Of a stretch of DNA of 21,944 bases, positions 14,859 through 21,944 are shown piece by piece. Numbering within the stretch: the stretch's first letter is position 1; every line of letters begins with the position of its first letter. The notes under the pieces were generated by a model that did no database searches, was not told where the DNA came from, and saw only the letters and a list, made by a program, of their open reading frames with translations. Source of the stretch: JBHOQX01 sp042408595 (GTDB lineage Bacteria > Chloroflexota > Chloroflexia > Chloroflexales > Roseiflexaceae); contig JBHOQX010000048.1 in assembly GCA_042408595.1 (NCBI GenBank), positions 1 to 21,944 of the forward strand, in the 5' to 3' direction. The position numbers were made by a program, and so were the translations under genes.

Positions 14859-16205
14859 ATGGACATCTACACCAAACAACTAGAAACGCTCTACGACGCC
14901 GACGTCATCGTGGTCGGCTCCGGCTCGGCGGGCACGACGGCGGCGATTGCGGCGGCTCGCAATGGCGCACGCACGGTGCTGGTCGAGCGGATGGGCTACC
15001 TCGGTGGTACCAGCACGCAGGTGCTCGACACCTTCTACGGCTTCTACACGCCCGGCTCGGTGGCGTACAAAGTCGTCGGCGGCGTGCCCGATGATGTCGT
15101 CGCGGCGCTCAAGCAGCGCAAGGCGGCCTTCGAGCGGCCCAACACCTATGGGGCCGGTACGGGCGTGACCTACGATCCGTTTTTGCTGCGCGTGGTCTGG
15201 GAAGAACTGGCACAACAGGCGGGTGTGCAGTTGCTGCTGCATAGCTTCTGCACCGACGTTGTAATGGATGGACAGCGGATCACCGGCGTGGTGATCGACG
15301 GCAAGCGCGGGCTGCTGAAGCTCACGGCGCGGGTGGTGATCGATTGCAGCGGCGACGCCGACGTCTGCCATCAGGCCGGCGCGCCCTACGAACGCGCGGG
15401 CGAGATCGATCCGGCGCAAACGTTGACCACGACGTTTCGCATGATCAACGTCGACACCGATCGCGCCAGGCAATTCTCTAAAAAAGAGTTGTGGGCCAGG
15501 ATGCAGGAAGCCGCCGACAGTGGACTCTACGATCTGCCGCGCCGCGAGGGAAGCTGGCACATCACCACACAGGCGGGCGTGATCCACACGATTATGACGC
15601 GCGTAGCGGATGTCGATGCGACCGATCCCGTCGCGCTGACTCAGGCTGAGATCAGCGGGCGGCGGCAGGCGATCGAGTACGCGCGCTTTTTGCGCGAGCA
15701 TGCGCCCGGCTTCGAGCGTGCCGAACTATCGTGGATGAGCGAGCCGATCGGTGTGCGCGAAACGCGGCGCGTGTACGGGCGCTACCGCCTGACGCGCGAC
15801 GATTGCCTCCAGGCGCGCAAGTTCGAAGATGCGATCGGCGCATGTGGCGCGCCGATCGAGGATCACCATGCCGGATCGGACACTACCTGGGTGTATCTGC
15901 CCGACGGCATGACCTACGATATTCCCTATGGTACGCTGCTGCCGCAAAACATCGACGGGCTGCTTGTCGCGGGCCGCTGCTTCAGCGCCACGCACGACGC
16001 CCACGCCTCATGCCGCTCGATGGCGCAAACCATGACGATGGGGCAGGCGGCCGGCACGGCGGCAGCGCTGGCGGTACAGCACGACACGCTGCCGCACGAG
16101 ATGCCGATCACCGTGCTTCAGGATCGGCTTTTGGCGATGGGTGCGAAGTTCGGCGAGATTCGCGCGGATCAGCCGCTGATCGTCGGCGAAAGGCAGAGCA
16201 GATGA
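14859..16205 (+). CDS. FAD-dependent oxidoreductase (FAD_oxidored family)
   Basis: A 448-aa protein with a strong N-terminal FAD-binding Rossmann fold: 'VIVVGSGSAGTTAAIAAARN' (G20, G22, G25) and ribose-binding E43 in 'TVLVERMGYLGGTSTQ'. 'ARVVIDCSGDADVCHQAGAP' in the middle and 'NIDGLLVAGRCFSATHDAHA' followed by 'SMAQTMTMGQAAGTAAALAV' near the C-terminus are typical of PF12831-type FAD enzymes, which often stand in carbohydrate operons without a defined reaction. There is no signal peptide or visible iron-sulfur cysteine cluster. It may oxidise a sugar or hydroxy acid, but the electron acceptor is unclear. The start is ATG 14859 with GAGG just upstream. The stop overlaps the hydrolase gene by ATGA. 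Confidence 0.9.
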   Translation: MDIYTKQLETLYDADVIVVGSGSAGTTAAIAAARNGARTVLVERMGYLGGTSTQVLDTFYGFYTPGSVAYKVVGGVPDDVVAALKQRKAAFERPNTYGAGTGVTYDPFLLRVVWEELAQQAGVQLLLHSFCTDVVMDGQRITGVVIDGKRGLLKLTARVVIDCSGDADVCHQAGAPYERAGEIDPAQTLTTTFRMINVDTDRARQFSKKELWARMQEAADSGLYDLPRREGSWHITTQAGVIHTIMTRVADVDATDPVALTQAEISGRRQAIEYARFLREHAPGFERAELSWMSEPIGVRETRRVYGRYRLTRDDCLQARKFEDAIGACGAPIEDHHAGSDTTWVYLPDGMTYDIPYGTLLPQNIDGLLVAGRCFSATHDAHASCRSMAQTMTMGQAAGTAAALAVQHDTLPHEMPITVLQDRLLAMGAKFGEIRADQPLIVGERQSR

Positions 16206-17158
16206 ACGTCCCAACCACGCTGGGCGCACTGCCGGTCGAGCAGCTTGGCCGGATCAACGCCCACGATCACATCATCATCGATGGCGGGCTGACGGTGATC
16301 AAAGAGCCGGATTTCAAGCTAGACAGTGTTGAAAAGGCGATCGAAGAGCTGGGGCGCTGGAAAGCGGCAGGCGGCGGCGCGATCGTCGATACGATGCCCT
16401 TCGGCTGCGGGCGCAACGTCGACAAGCTGATCGCGGTCAGCCAGGCGACGGGCGTGCCGATCGTGGTGCCGACCGGCTTTCAAAAAAGCAGCTACTATCT
16501 GCCCGATCACTGGCAGCACCGCTACGATGAGGCCACGATCGCCGAGTTGTTGATCGCCGAATGCACGGAGGGGGTCGATCGCAATAATTACGATGGACCG
16601 ATCGTCCGTCGCAGCGACGTCAAAGCCGGGCTGATCAAGGTCGCGGGCGATTATCAGTATCTTTCGCCGACCACGCGCAAGCTGATCGGGGCAGCCGGAC
16701 GGGCTCACCAAGCGACCAACGTGCCGATCCTGGTGCATACCGAGATGGGCACCGCCTGCGATGAGCTGCTCGAGCGACTGGAAGCGGCGGGCGTACCACC
16801 GGAGCGTGTCATGTTATGTCACGTCGATCGCAATCCCGATCTTAAACTCCACCAGCGCTGGGCGGAGCGCGGCGCGTTTGTGGAATACGACACGCCGGGG
16901 CGGATCAAGTATCAGCCCGAACACGTCGTGATCGATCTGATCCGGCGTATGTTCGATGCGGGACTTGGCGACCATGTGCTGCTGGGCGGCGACATGGCGC
17001 GGCGATCGTACTGGAAAGCGTATGGTGGTGGGCCAGGCTTCGAGTATCTGCTGACGCCATTCAGCGAGCGGTTGCGAGAGGAGGGGCTGAGCGATATCCA
17101 GTTGGATCTCATCTGGCGACGTAATCCGGCGCGCTGGCTCTGCGCGGCAGACGGCTGA
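16202..17158 (+). CDS. Phosphotriesterase-family metal-dependent hydrolase (candidate sugar lactonase)
   Basis: A 318-aa amidohydrolase-superfamily TIM barrel. All metal ligands of the PTE family are in place: H21 and H23 in 'NAHDH', carboxylated-lysine position K146 in 'AGLIKVAG', H179 in 'LVHTEMG', H207 in 'LCHVDRN' and D264 in 'LLGGDMARRS'. Relatives are poor phosphotriesterases and more often cleave lactones of sugar acids or sugar-acid phosphates; another branch (PTER) cleaves N-acetyltaurine. As the last gene of an operon with a kinase and two oxidoreductases, a lactonase acting on an oxidised (phospho)sugar is the simplest reading. The start is in the ATGA overlap with the FAD gene. 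There is no signal peptide, so it is cytoplasmic. Confidence 0.9.
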   Translation: MNVPTTLGALPVEQLGRINAHDHIIIDGGLTVIKEPDFKLDSVEKAIEELGRWKAAGGGAIVDTMPFGCGRNVDKLIAVSQATGVPIVVPTGFQKSSYYLPDHWQHRYDEATIAELLIAECTEGVDRNNYDGPIVRRSDVKAGLIKVAGDYQYLSPTTRKLIGAAGRAHQATNVPILVHTEMGTACDELLERLEAAGVPPERVMLCHVDRNPDLKLHQRWAERGAFVEYDTPGRIKYQPEHVVIDLIRRMFDAGLGDHVLLGGDMARRSYWKAYGGGPGFEYLLTPFSERLREEGLSDIQLDLIWRRNPARWLCAADG

Positions 17159-17247
17159 TTGCGCTGAGGGAAGGTGATGTTGCACAGATGAACAACCGCG
17201 CGTCCACAGGATTTGCCCCCTCGGGCTGAGCCCCCGTACCCCGGCCT

Positions 17248-17282
17248 CCCCCCTCCGGGGAACCGCCGGGACGGAGGCGGGG
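17248..17282 (+). terminator. GC-rich hairpin after the catabolic operon (possible terminator)
   Basis: CCTCCG (17252-17257) pairs with CGGAGG (17272-17277), with outer C-run/G-run pairing past one bulge. It lies ~90 bases after the last operon gene and lacks a T-run, so intrinsic termination is uncertain. The remainder of 17159-17309 shows no gene. Confidence 0.35.
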
Positions 17283-17310
17283 ATTCACGGCAGCGTGGAC
17301 GCACCCCTGA

Positions 17311-17502
17311 GATCGGACCACTGGCAACGGATGCTCCTCGAGCGAGGCAGCCTTCACACCGCTAACCAGTCCAACTGCAACCAGCGACTACGAGACACGC
17401 ATCGCTGACCTTGAGCGCGTCTGGGGCCAACTGGCCGTGGAGAATGCCGCCCCAAAAAAGGCCTTGCAGCGACTCTCGTCCAAGGCCGGCGCCAGCTTAT
17501 GA
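17311..17502 (+). pseudogene. IS3-family transposase OrfA, C-terminal remnant
   Basis: The recognisable part is the leucine-zipper-like coiled coil 'YETRIADLERVWGQLAVENA' followed by 'APKKALQRLSSK', the usual end of IS3 OrfA. Upstream, 'WQRMLLERG' in a neighbouring frame may be older OrfA sequence after a frameshift. The helix-turn-helix region is missing. The stop (TGA 17500-17502) overlaps the OrfB start ATG 17499. Confidence 0.65.
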
Positions 17503-18131
17503 CCACCCTGCAGCAGGAAGGTCCGTCCCTCTCGCTCCGTCAACGCTGCTCACTGTTGGGCGTCAGCCGCTCGCGGTTCTACCAGCGGCTGCACCAGCCG
17601 ACGCACGCGGAGCGCGACGTCGCGCTCCGCGACGCCATTGAGCGCATCGTGCTGGAGTTCCCCGGCTACGGCTACCGCCGGGTGACGGCCGAGCTGCAAC
17701 GCCAGAAGTGGGAGGTCAATCACAAGCGGGTGCTGCGGGTCATGCGCGCCGAGGCCCTGCGCTGCCAGCTCCAGCATGGACCACCACCGACTCGTGCCAT
17801 GGGCTGCCCACCGATCCCAATCTGCTGGCCGGCCTGGAAGTAAACCGAGCGAACCAGGCTTGGTTGGCCGATATTCGCTCTATCCACCTGCCAACGGGCT
17901 TCATCTCCCTGGATTGCGCCCTGGATGCTTGGTCCCGGCGTTGTGTGGGTTGGAAGCTGTCGCGTACGATCGATCGCCAATGCACTTTAGCGGCCCCCAA
18001 CCACGCCATTGCGCTGTGCCAGCCCGAGCCTGACCACCACTCCGACCGTGGTGGGCAGTACGTCTCCACAGCGTATGTCGAGCACCTCATCAGTATGGAT
18101 GCTCGCACCAGCATGGCGGGCAAGGGTAATC
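17499..18131 (+). pseudogene. IS3-family transposase OrfB (integrase core), frameshifted and truncated
   Basis: The first frame (17499 to about 17770) gives 'RCSLLGVSRSRFYQRL', 'LEFPGYGYRRVTAELQRQKW' and 'NHKRVLRVMRAEAL'. A frameshift near 17765-17775 moves homology to the next frame: 'LPTDPNLLAGLEVNRANQAW', 'LADIRSIHLPTGFISLDCAL', 'SRRCVGWKLSRTIDRQ' and 'HHSDRGGQYVSTAYVEHLIS'. The first two catalytic Asp residues of the DDE triad survive (D in 'ADIRSI', D in 'HSDRGG'), but the sequence ends after 'MAGKGN', before the catalytic Glu. The longer open frame continuing to 18727 is phosphoesterase antisense sequence, not transposase. Confidence 0.88.
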
Positions 18132-18546
18132 TCTACGTCGTCGAAGGATCGTGGCGAGCCGTGGTAGGCGAGCAGGGTGAAGCCGTCATCGAGCTCGAGT
18201 TCGACCGTGGAGCGAAAGGCGGCGATGACGGCACGGTCCGCATCCGACAATTGCGCCAGGCTCCACTGCCGCACCTCGTCCATCGCCTGCCGCCGTTCAG
18301 GGCTGATCGCCTCGTCGCCGGTCTCGTCGCCGCTCAGCAGCCAGGCGTCGGCGTTGCCCAGCGCCACCGGGCACCCAGGGTGCGCAGCCGCTGCACGACC
18401 TGCGCCGGCTGCGGGCCGCCCTGTACCGCGTCGCCCAGGCACACCAAGCGATCGATGCGATGGACGGCCCGTCGGTCGAGGTTAGCCAACATTGCATCGA
18501 AAGCGATGCAGTTGCCATGGATATCGGAGAAGACCGCGATGCGCAT
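18132..18546 (-). pseudogene. Calcineurin-like metallophosphoesterase, frameshifted and cut off by the IS remnant
   Basis: The start ATG 18546 gives 'MRIAVFSDIHGNCIAFDAML' with the metal-binding D-x-H motif, then 'DRLVCLGDAVQGGPQPAQVV' with the G-D motif. One base is missing near 18373-18377. The next frame then gives 'GCPVALGNADAWLLSGDETG' (G-N-x-D motif), 'WSLAQLSDADRAVIAAFRST' and 'LLAYHGSPRSFDDVEITL'. Homology ends at about 18132, where IS3 sequence begins, so the last metal-binding histidines are gone. It starts two bases after the ABM gene stop and was the last gene of that operon. YfcE/MJ0936-type phosphodiesterases are the nearest well-known group. Confidence 0.88.
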
Positions 18547-18548
18547 GG

Positions 18549-18872
18549 TCAGGCCTCCTCGCCAGCGGATGGACGGGCCGAACCCAGGCCGTGCCCGCCC
18601 ACGGGCTGGGTCTCGAACCGCTCACCGAACCCGGCGATCAACGGCCGGCCCCTGGCAATGGCTTGTTGGACCGCTGGCAGCGACAGCGATGCCGCGTGGC
18701 TTGCTTTGCTCTCCCACACTTCCGTGATCCCGATCGCGTCGGCGTCCGCCGGGTCGCGCGCGACGATGGAGCTGAGGCAGCCCGGCATCGCGTTGACGCT
18801 CTCCAACAGAACGGCGATGAGCGCGTCGCGCTGCCCAGGGACGCTGCATAGCTTGCCGATCAATCCATCCAT
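18549..18872 (-). CDS. ABM-domain protein (putative quinol monooxygenase)
   Basis: A 107-aa dimeric alpha/beta-barrel-type protein of the antibiotic biosynthesis monooxygenase family: 'GLIGKLCSVPGQRDALIAVL', 'SVNAMPGCLSSIVARDPADA', 'ITEVWESKASHAASLSLPAV' and 'GRPLIAGFGERFETQPVGG'. Relatives oxidise small quinol-like molecules or have unknown substrates. ATG 18872 is chosen, with AGGAAC upstream; an in-frame ATG at 18887 is possible. It sits between the DinB-like gene (30-base gap) and the broken phosphoesterase (2-base gap). Confidence 0.85.
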   Translation of the reverse strand: MDGLIGKLCSVPGQRDALIAVLLESVNAMPGCLSSIVARDPADADAIGITEVWESKASHAASLSLPAVQQAIARGRPLIAGFGERFETQPVGGHGLGSARPSAGEEA

Positions 18873-18902
18873 GGTTTCGTTCCTCATGTTTGATGTAGCT
18901 TC

Positions 18903-19409
18903 TCACTGCTCCTGCACATCAGATGCGACGACCAGTGCGGCCTGATGCTCGCGGTGATGCTCCAGCGAGCCTTCCAGCACGGCGATCAGCGCAGAGCCCG
19001 GCATCCATGCGAACCGATCAACCGCTAGCAGGTCGCGCGCTGGGACTCGCTCCGCAAGTGCGATCAAGCGCAGAAACCCCGCGCGCCACGCCTGATGCAC
19101 AGCGGGCCAGGGCAGGTCGTGGTAGGTCCGATAGATCGTGGCGTTGAACTGCTCAAGGAGATCCTCCGCGTCGGGGTCGGGTCCGGCCACCCATCCGGGC
19201 ATCACGGGCTGCGCATCGTGGAGCGCCGCTTCCACGCGCGCGATGGAGACCTGCTGCCACGCATGCAGATGGGCGAGCACGTCCTTGACCGACCAGCCCC
19301 CGGGTTGCCGCGGCGCGGTGAGCCGCTCCTCGCTCGTACCGGCGATCAGCGCTTCCCAGCGGTCGAATTCGTCGCGCAGCGCCGCGATGGCGCTATGTGT
19401 GCTGTCCAT
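18903..19409 (-). CDS. DinB/ClbS-like four-helix-bundle protein
   Basis: A 168-aa soluble helical protein: 'SAIAALRDEFDRWEALIAGT', 'GGWSVKDVLAHLHAWQQVSI' and 'SLEHHREHQAAL'. The His residues in 'LAHLHAW' and 'LEHHREH' sit where DinB/DfsB-type proteins bind a metal ion. These are thiol-dependent transferases or colibactin-resistance (ClbS)-type hydrolases; which applies is unknown. ATG 19409 has AGGAGG ~10 bases upstream. ATG 19433, in a 4-base overlap with the lipoprotein stop, is the alternative but lacks a ribosome-binding site. Confidence 0.8.
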   Translation of the reverse strand: MDSTHSAIAALRDEFDRWEALIAGTSEERLTAPRQPGGWSVKDVLAHLHAWQQVSIARVEAALHDAQPVMPGWVAGPDPDAEDLLEQFNATIYRTYHDLPWPAVHQAWRAGFLRLIALAERVPARDLLAVDRFAWMPGSALIAVLEGSLEHHREHQAALVVASDVQEQ

Positions 19410-19429
19410 GTGCTGAAAGCCTCCTCGTT

Positions 19430-20914
19430 TCATGGGCCAGGCACCAGCTTAACAGCTTCCGGGCGCTGTTCGACGGGAAGTGGAATCGGCGCTTCTTCGT
19501 GCGCGGTGGGCCACATCAGCTGCCAGCGCCGCCGCTCGTCGTGTCGAACGGAGTATAGCTCGGCGCCGCGCCAGCCGGCCAGCACCGCCCCGGGCGGGAG
19601 CGTGCCGAGCGGACGACCATCGGGCGCTGCCACCAGCCTCGGTTGATCCTCGCTGCTCACCGCGACCTGCCCCTGCGCCGACCAGGCGAGATCTGCGCAG
19701 GCGGCCTTCCCAAGCGCTTTGAGCGCGCCGCCAGCCCAGAGCGTGAGCTGGGGCGGGTCGTGCCGATCGGCGCAGAGCAGCAGCGCCTGGCCGCCCGGCG
19801 CCCAGTGCGGCGCGGCCACGGCGGGCAAACGTGCCGCGGTTGCCGGAGCTGGCTGCCCGGGGCGCCAGATGCGCAACGCGGCGCCATTCGCCGGCTGTGC
19901 CAGATCGCCCGCGATGATCGCCAGTTGCTCGGAGGCCGCGTCCCAGGCCAGCCCGGAGCCCAGGCCCTGGTAGATCACCTCTGGCCCGCTTGCTGGCCCG
20001 GTCAGCGTGACCGTCACGGCTGGTTCGGGTGAGTAGGCCGCGACCATAGCGGCGCCCGCCTGCGTCCAGCCGAGCACCTCCGCGCCGGCGGGCGGAAGGC
20101 GGCCGGCGGGTGCGAGCAGGTCGCGCGGCTGGCCGCCGCCGAGCGGAACGGCCGCAGCCTCGATGTTCGCCCACCCGCCGCCGGTGCCGAAGCCGGTGGT
20201 GGAAACAAAGGCCAGCGCGCGGCCGTCGGGCGCGAGCGACAGGCGCGTCTCCATGGCCGGGCTGTTGGTCAGCCGGCGCACCTGGCCGCCGTTGGGCGCG
20301 ACGGTGTAGAGATCGACCTGGCCCTCGTGGGCGGATGCGACGATGATCGCCGCGCCGTCGGGTGTCCAGACCGGCTGCTGGAGGGTGGTGAGCGCAGTCC
20401 GCAGATCGCTGGTCGCGACGGATGATCCGGCCCCACCGGTTGGCAGCAGGTCCAGCAGCTTGCGCGGCCGGCTGCCATTGCTCTGCACCGCCCAGATCGC
20501 CGCCGTCCAGCCCTCCTCCGGCCCTTTCACGCCCCAGCCCCTGCCGGTCACCAGGGCGATGGCACTGCCATCGGGCGATGGGCTCCAGGGCAGGATCTGT
20601 TGCGCTGCCGTCGGATCGCCGAGAACGATCTCGGTATTGGCGCCGAGATCGAACGCCCGCAAGCTGCCATCGGCGGGGACGTTATAGACCAGGCGCGCCG
20701 CCGCTGGCTGGCTGCCGCTGGCCGGCGTCGGCGGCGCTGGGGGCGCGGCGGGGGTGCTGGTCGGCGGCGGCGGCGCCGCAGTGGGCAGAGGGGCTGTCGG
20801 CGCGGTGGGCAGCGTGGCCATCGGCATGGGGGCGCTGGTTGGGGCCGGCGCTGCGGCGCCGCAGGCGGCCAGCAGCAGGCCGGCGGCGATGATAATCGGT
20901 AATCGATGGGTCAC
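19430..20914 (-). CDS. TolB-like beta-propeller lipoprotein
   Basis: A 494-aa exported lipoprotein: 'LPIIIAAGLLLAACGAAAP' is a signal peptide with lipobox L-A-A-C, followed by a ~45-residue Pro/Ala/Thr linker. The body carries repeated WD40-like/TolB propeller strands such as 'WSPSPDGSAIALV', 'WTPDGAAIIVASAHEGQVDL', 'LAPDGRALAFVST', 'AWDAASEQLAIIAGD' and 'HWAPGGQALLLCAD'. It probably sits on the outer face of the membrane and binds proteins or ligands; no enzyme motif is visible. The start is GTG 20914 with AGGAG 7 bases upstream. It is the first gene of a minus-strand operon leading into the DinB-like gene. Confidence 0.85.
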   Translation of the reverse strand: MTHRLPIIIAAGLLLAACGAAAPAPTSAPMPMATLPTAPTAPLPTAAPPPPTSTPAAPPAPPTPASGSQPAAARLVYNVPADGSLRAFDLGANTEIVLGDPTAAQQILPWSPSPDGSAIALVTGRGWGVKGPEEGWTAAIWAVQSNGSRPRKLLDLLPTGGAGSSVATSDLRTALTTLQQPVWTPDGAAIIVASAHEGQVDLYTVAPNGGQVRRLTNSPAMETRLSLAPDGRALAFVSTTGFGTGGGWANIEAAAVPLGGGQPRDLLAPAGRLPPAGAEVLGWTQAGAAMVAAYSPEPAVTVTLTGPASGPEVIYQGLGSGLAWDAASEQLAIIAGDLAQPANGAALRIWRPGQPAPATAARLPAVAAPHWAPGGQALLLCADRHDPPQLTLWAGGALKALGKAACADLAWSAQGQVAVSSEDQPRLVAAPDGRPLGTLPPGAVLAGWRGAELYSVRHDERRRWQLMWPTAHEEAPIPLPVEQRPEAVKLVPGP

Positions 20915-21317
20915 ACACGAGCTCCTGGTGTCTCTCGATGGTGAGCGATTGTTTCATGGCTTCATGAACAGGACGTTGGGCGGGGCGCCGGCGTTTCGCT
21001 TCCGAGCGAGCGGCGTGCGGTTGGTTGACAGGACTTCGTGGAGGGGGAGTTTTGAAGGGGCGAAGCCCCTCCAAGATCGCTCCGTTGGCGCGCGCACGTG
21101 GGCGCAAAAAACGGTCGTCGAGGGCTTGCGGCCCGCCCACCTCCCGCGGTGCGCACGACCGCGTAGGTCCTTATCATGGAGAGAACCGGGAAAGCGCTCA
21201 TTGTCGCGCGGAGTGGGCGGCCGCGCAGCGGCTGTGAAAGGGCTGGCGCGTGTCCCGCGGGCATCGCTAAGCGCGGGACCGGTCGGTTCCGGCATCTGAA
21301 CCCATGACCGGGGCGGG
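20915..21317. other. Non-coding stretch with a small GC hairpin
   Basis: No gene is recognised. AGGGGC (21056-21061) and GCCCCT (21065-21070) form a 6-base stem with a GAA loop, on a purine-rich side followed by 'ccaagatc'. It resembles intergenic repeats of Chloroflexota rather than a standard terminator. A promoter for the lipoprotein gene should lie here, but I see no convincing -35/-10 pair. Confidence 0.45.
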
Positions 21318-21944
21318 CTACGCCGACAGTGGCGCCGCGGCAGCCCCCAGCCGGTAGTCGCGCGGTGTACAACCGACCTCCTTGCGGAAGAGGCGGCTGA
21401 AGTAGGCCGGGTCGTCGAACCCGACCTCCGAGGCGATCAGGGCGATCGGGAGGTCGCTGGTCCGCAGCAGGTGGCGGGCCTGGCGCACACGGTAGCGCAG
21501 CAGGTACTCCCAGGGCGAGATCCCAAGCTCTGCCATGAACAGTTGCGACAGATAGCGCTCGCTCACCCCGATCGCCGCAGCGATCTCGTGGCGGGCCGCG
21601 ATCTGGGCGTAGTGCTGCTGGATGAACGCCAGGCCGCGCTTCACCAGGGCGCTGGCCGACGGCGCGGGGCGCTCCGCGCCCTCCAGCATCCGACCGAGAT
21701 GGGCGGCAAGCTCCGTGTCCTGCCAGATATCTTTCGCCTGGAAAGTGACGTTCCCGGCGTTCAACCGCTCCACATCCTCAAAACTGAGCATGCGCCCGCT
21801 CAGCACCAGCACCGGCGTCCGGCGGGTCGCCGGGTTGGCGCGCAGGTGCTCCAGGACGGCGAAGCCGTCGACCTCGGGCATCATCAGGTCGAGGATCACC
21901 AGCGATGGCGTGGCCTGCGCGAGCCATTCGAGCGCCTCGCGCCC
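21318..21944 (-). CDS. Response regulator with AraC-type DNA-binding output (start beyond window)
   Basis: 208 residues are visible and the N-terminus is off the right edge; the frame is open to 21944, so a GTG at 21899 is internal. The receiver domain shows the phospho-acceptor Asp in 'LVILDLMMPEVDGFAVLEHL', 'TPVLVLSGR' and the conserved Lys in 'TFQAKDIW'. A linker (about 'ERPAPSASALV') leads to an AraC/XylS double helix-turn-helix: 'HEIAAAIGVSERYLSQLF' and 'IASEVGFDDPAYFSRLFRKE', ending 'GCTPRDYRLG'. It would be phosphorylated by a partner histidine kinase and bind promoter DNA. Such regulators often control sugar-transport genes. Its target is unknown; the stop is TAG 21318-21320. Confidence 0.9.
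   Translation of the reverse strand, partial: GREALEWLAQATPSLVILDLMMPEVDGFAVLEHLRANPATRRTPVLVLSGRMLSFEDVERLNAGNVTFQAKDIWQDTELAAHLGRMLEGAERPAPSASALVKRGLAFIQQHYAQIAARHEIAAAIGVSERYLSQLFMAELGISPWEYLLRYRVRQARHLLRTSDLPIALIASEVGFDDPAYFSRLFRKEVGCTPRDYRLGAAAAPLSA

Larger units (their letters stand above)
17310..18131 (+). mobile_element. IS3-family insertion sequence remnant
   Basis: The element keeps the end of orfA, the ATGA orfA/orfB junction and most of orfB, but has lost its 5' end, its 3' end and its reading frame. No terminal inverted repeats or target duplication can be identified. The right boundary falls inside a metallophosphoesterase gene on the other strand. It cannot transpose by itself. 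Confidence 0.85.

Noticed and set aside
17708..18727. 339-codon frame as one protein
   Set aside because: Transposase to about 18131, then antisense of the phosphoesterase; a chance fusion.
1..21944. CRISPR arrays, tRNA or rRNA genes, toxin-antitoxin or phage genes
   Set aside because: No regularly spaced repeats, cloverleaf-like sequences or recognisable proteins of these kinds were seen by eye.

Overview
The window is GC-rich bacterial DNA (roughly 65% G+C by eye). It probably comes from a Chloroflexota member of the Roseiflexus/Herpetosiphon/Kouleothrix kind. This rests on overall flavour only: Pro/Ala/Thr-rich lipoprotein linkers, an AraF/AraG/AraH-like sugar importer, a response regulator with an AraC output domain, and short 'accacagaga' and 'agaacaaag' type intergenic repeats. 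No rRNA, tRNA or intact housekeeping gene is present to prove it.

Layout. (1) Positions 1-1226 are decayed: a DeoR-type regulator that has lost its C-terminus (111-614, minus) and the ruined 3' third of an EF-Tu gene (861-1226, plus). (2) Positions 1280-6259 are an intact sugar-uptake unit. A SIS-domain sugar-phosphate-binding protein (minus) is divergent from a three-gene importer (binding lipoprotein, double ATPase, permease). The 303-base divergent region holds a good sigma-70-type promoter and repeated 11-base motifs. (3) Positions 6279-8201 are a second decayed stretch: the tail of another DeoR-type gene (minus), the start of an oligopeptide permease gene joined out of frame to the end of an oligopeptide ATPase gene, and a deletion-riddled relative of the 743-aa gene further on. 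(4) Positions 8271-17158 are the core of the window: seven intact co-directional genes, several joined by ATGA overlaps. They encode a DUF4432 mutarotase-like protein, a large uncharacterised protein resembling six-hairpin toroid enzymes, a second SIS protein, an FGGY sugar kinase, an SDR dehydrogenase, an FAD-dependent oxidoreductase and a phosphotriesterase-family hydrolase with a complete binuclear metal site. (5) Positions 17310-18546 are an IS3-family remnant whose right end replaces the tail of a metallophosphoesterase gene. (6) Positions 18549-20914 (minus) are a small operon: TolB-like lipoprotein, DinB-like protein, ABM-type monooxygenase, then the broken phosphoesterase. (7) Positions 21318-21944 (minus) are a response regulator with an AraC output domain that runs off the window.

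How the genes may work together. The importer in block 2 brings in a sugar or sugar derivative. Block 4 has the parts to release or re-anomerise a sugar, phosphorylate it, isomerise it, oxidise it and hydrolyse a lactone or ester product. The set is not one of the standard arabinose, xylose, ribose, fucose or rhamnose operons known to me, and it is the best candidate here for an undescribed catabolic pathway. The substrate cannot be read from the sequence. The two SIS paralogues, one beside the importer and one inside the catabolic operon, and the damaged copy of the 743-aa gene suggest this region was built by recombination of related sugar loci.
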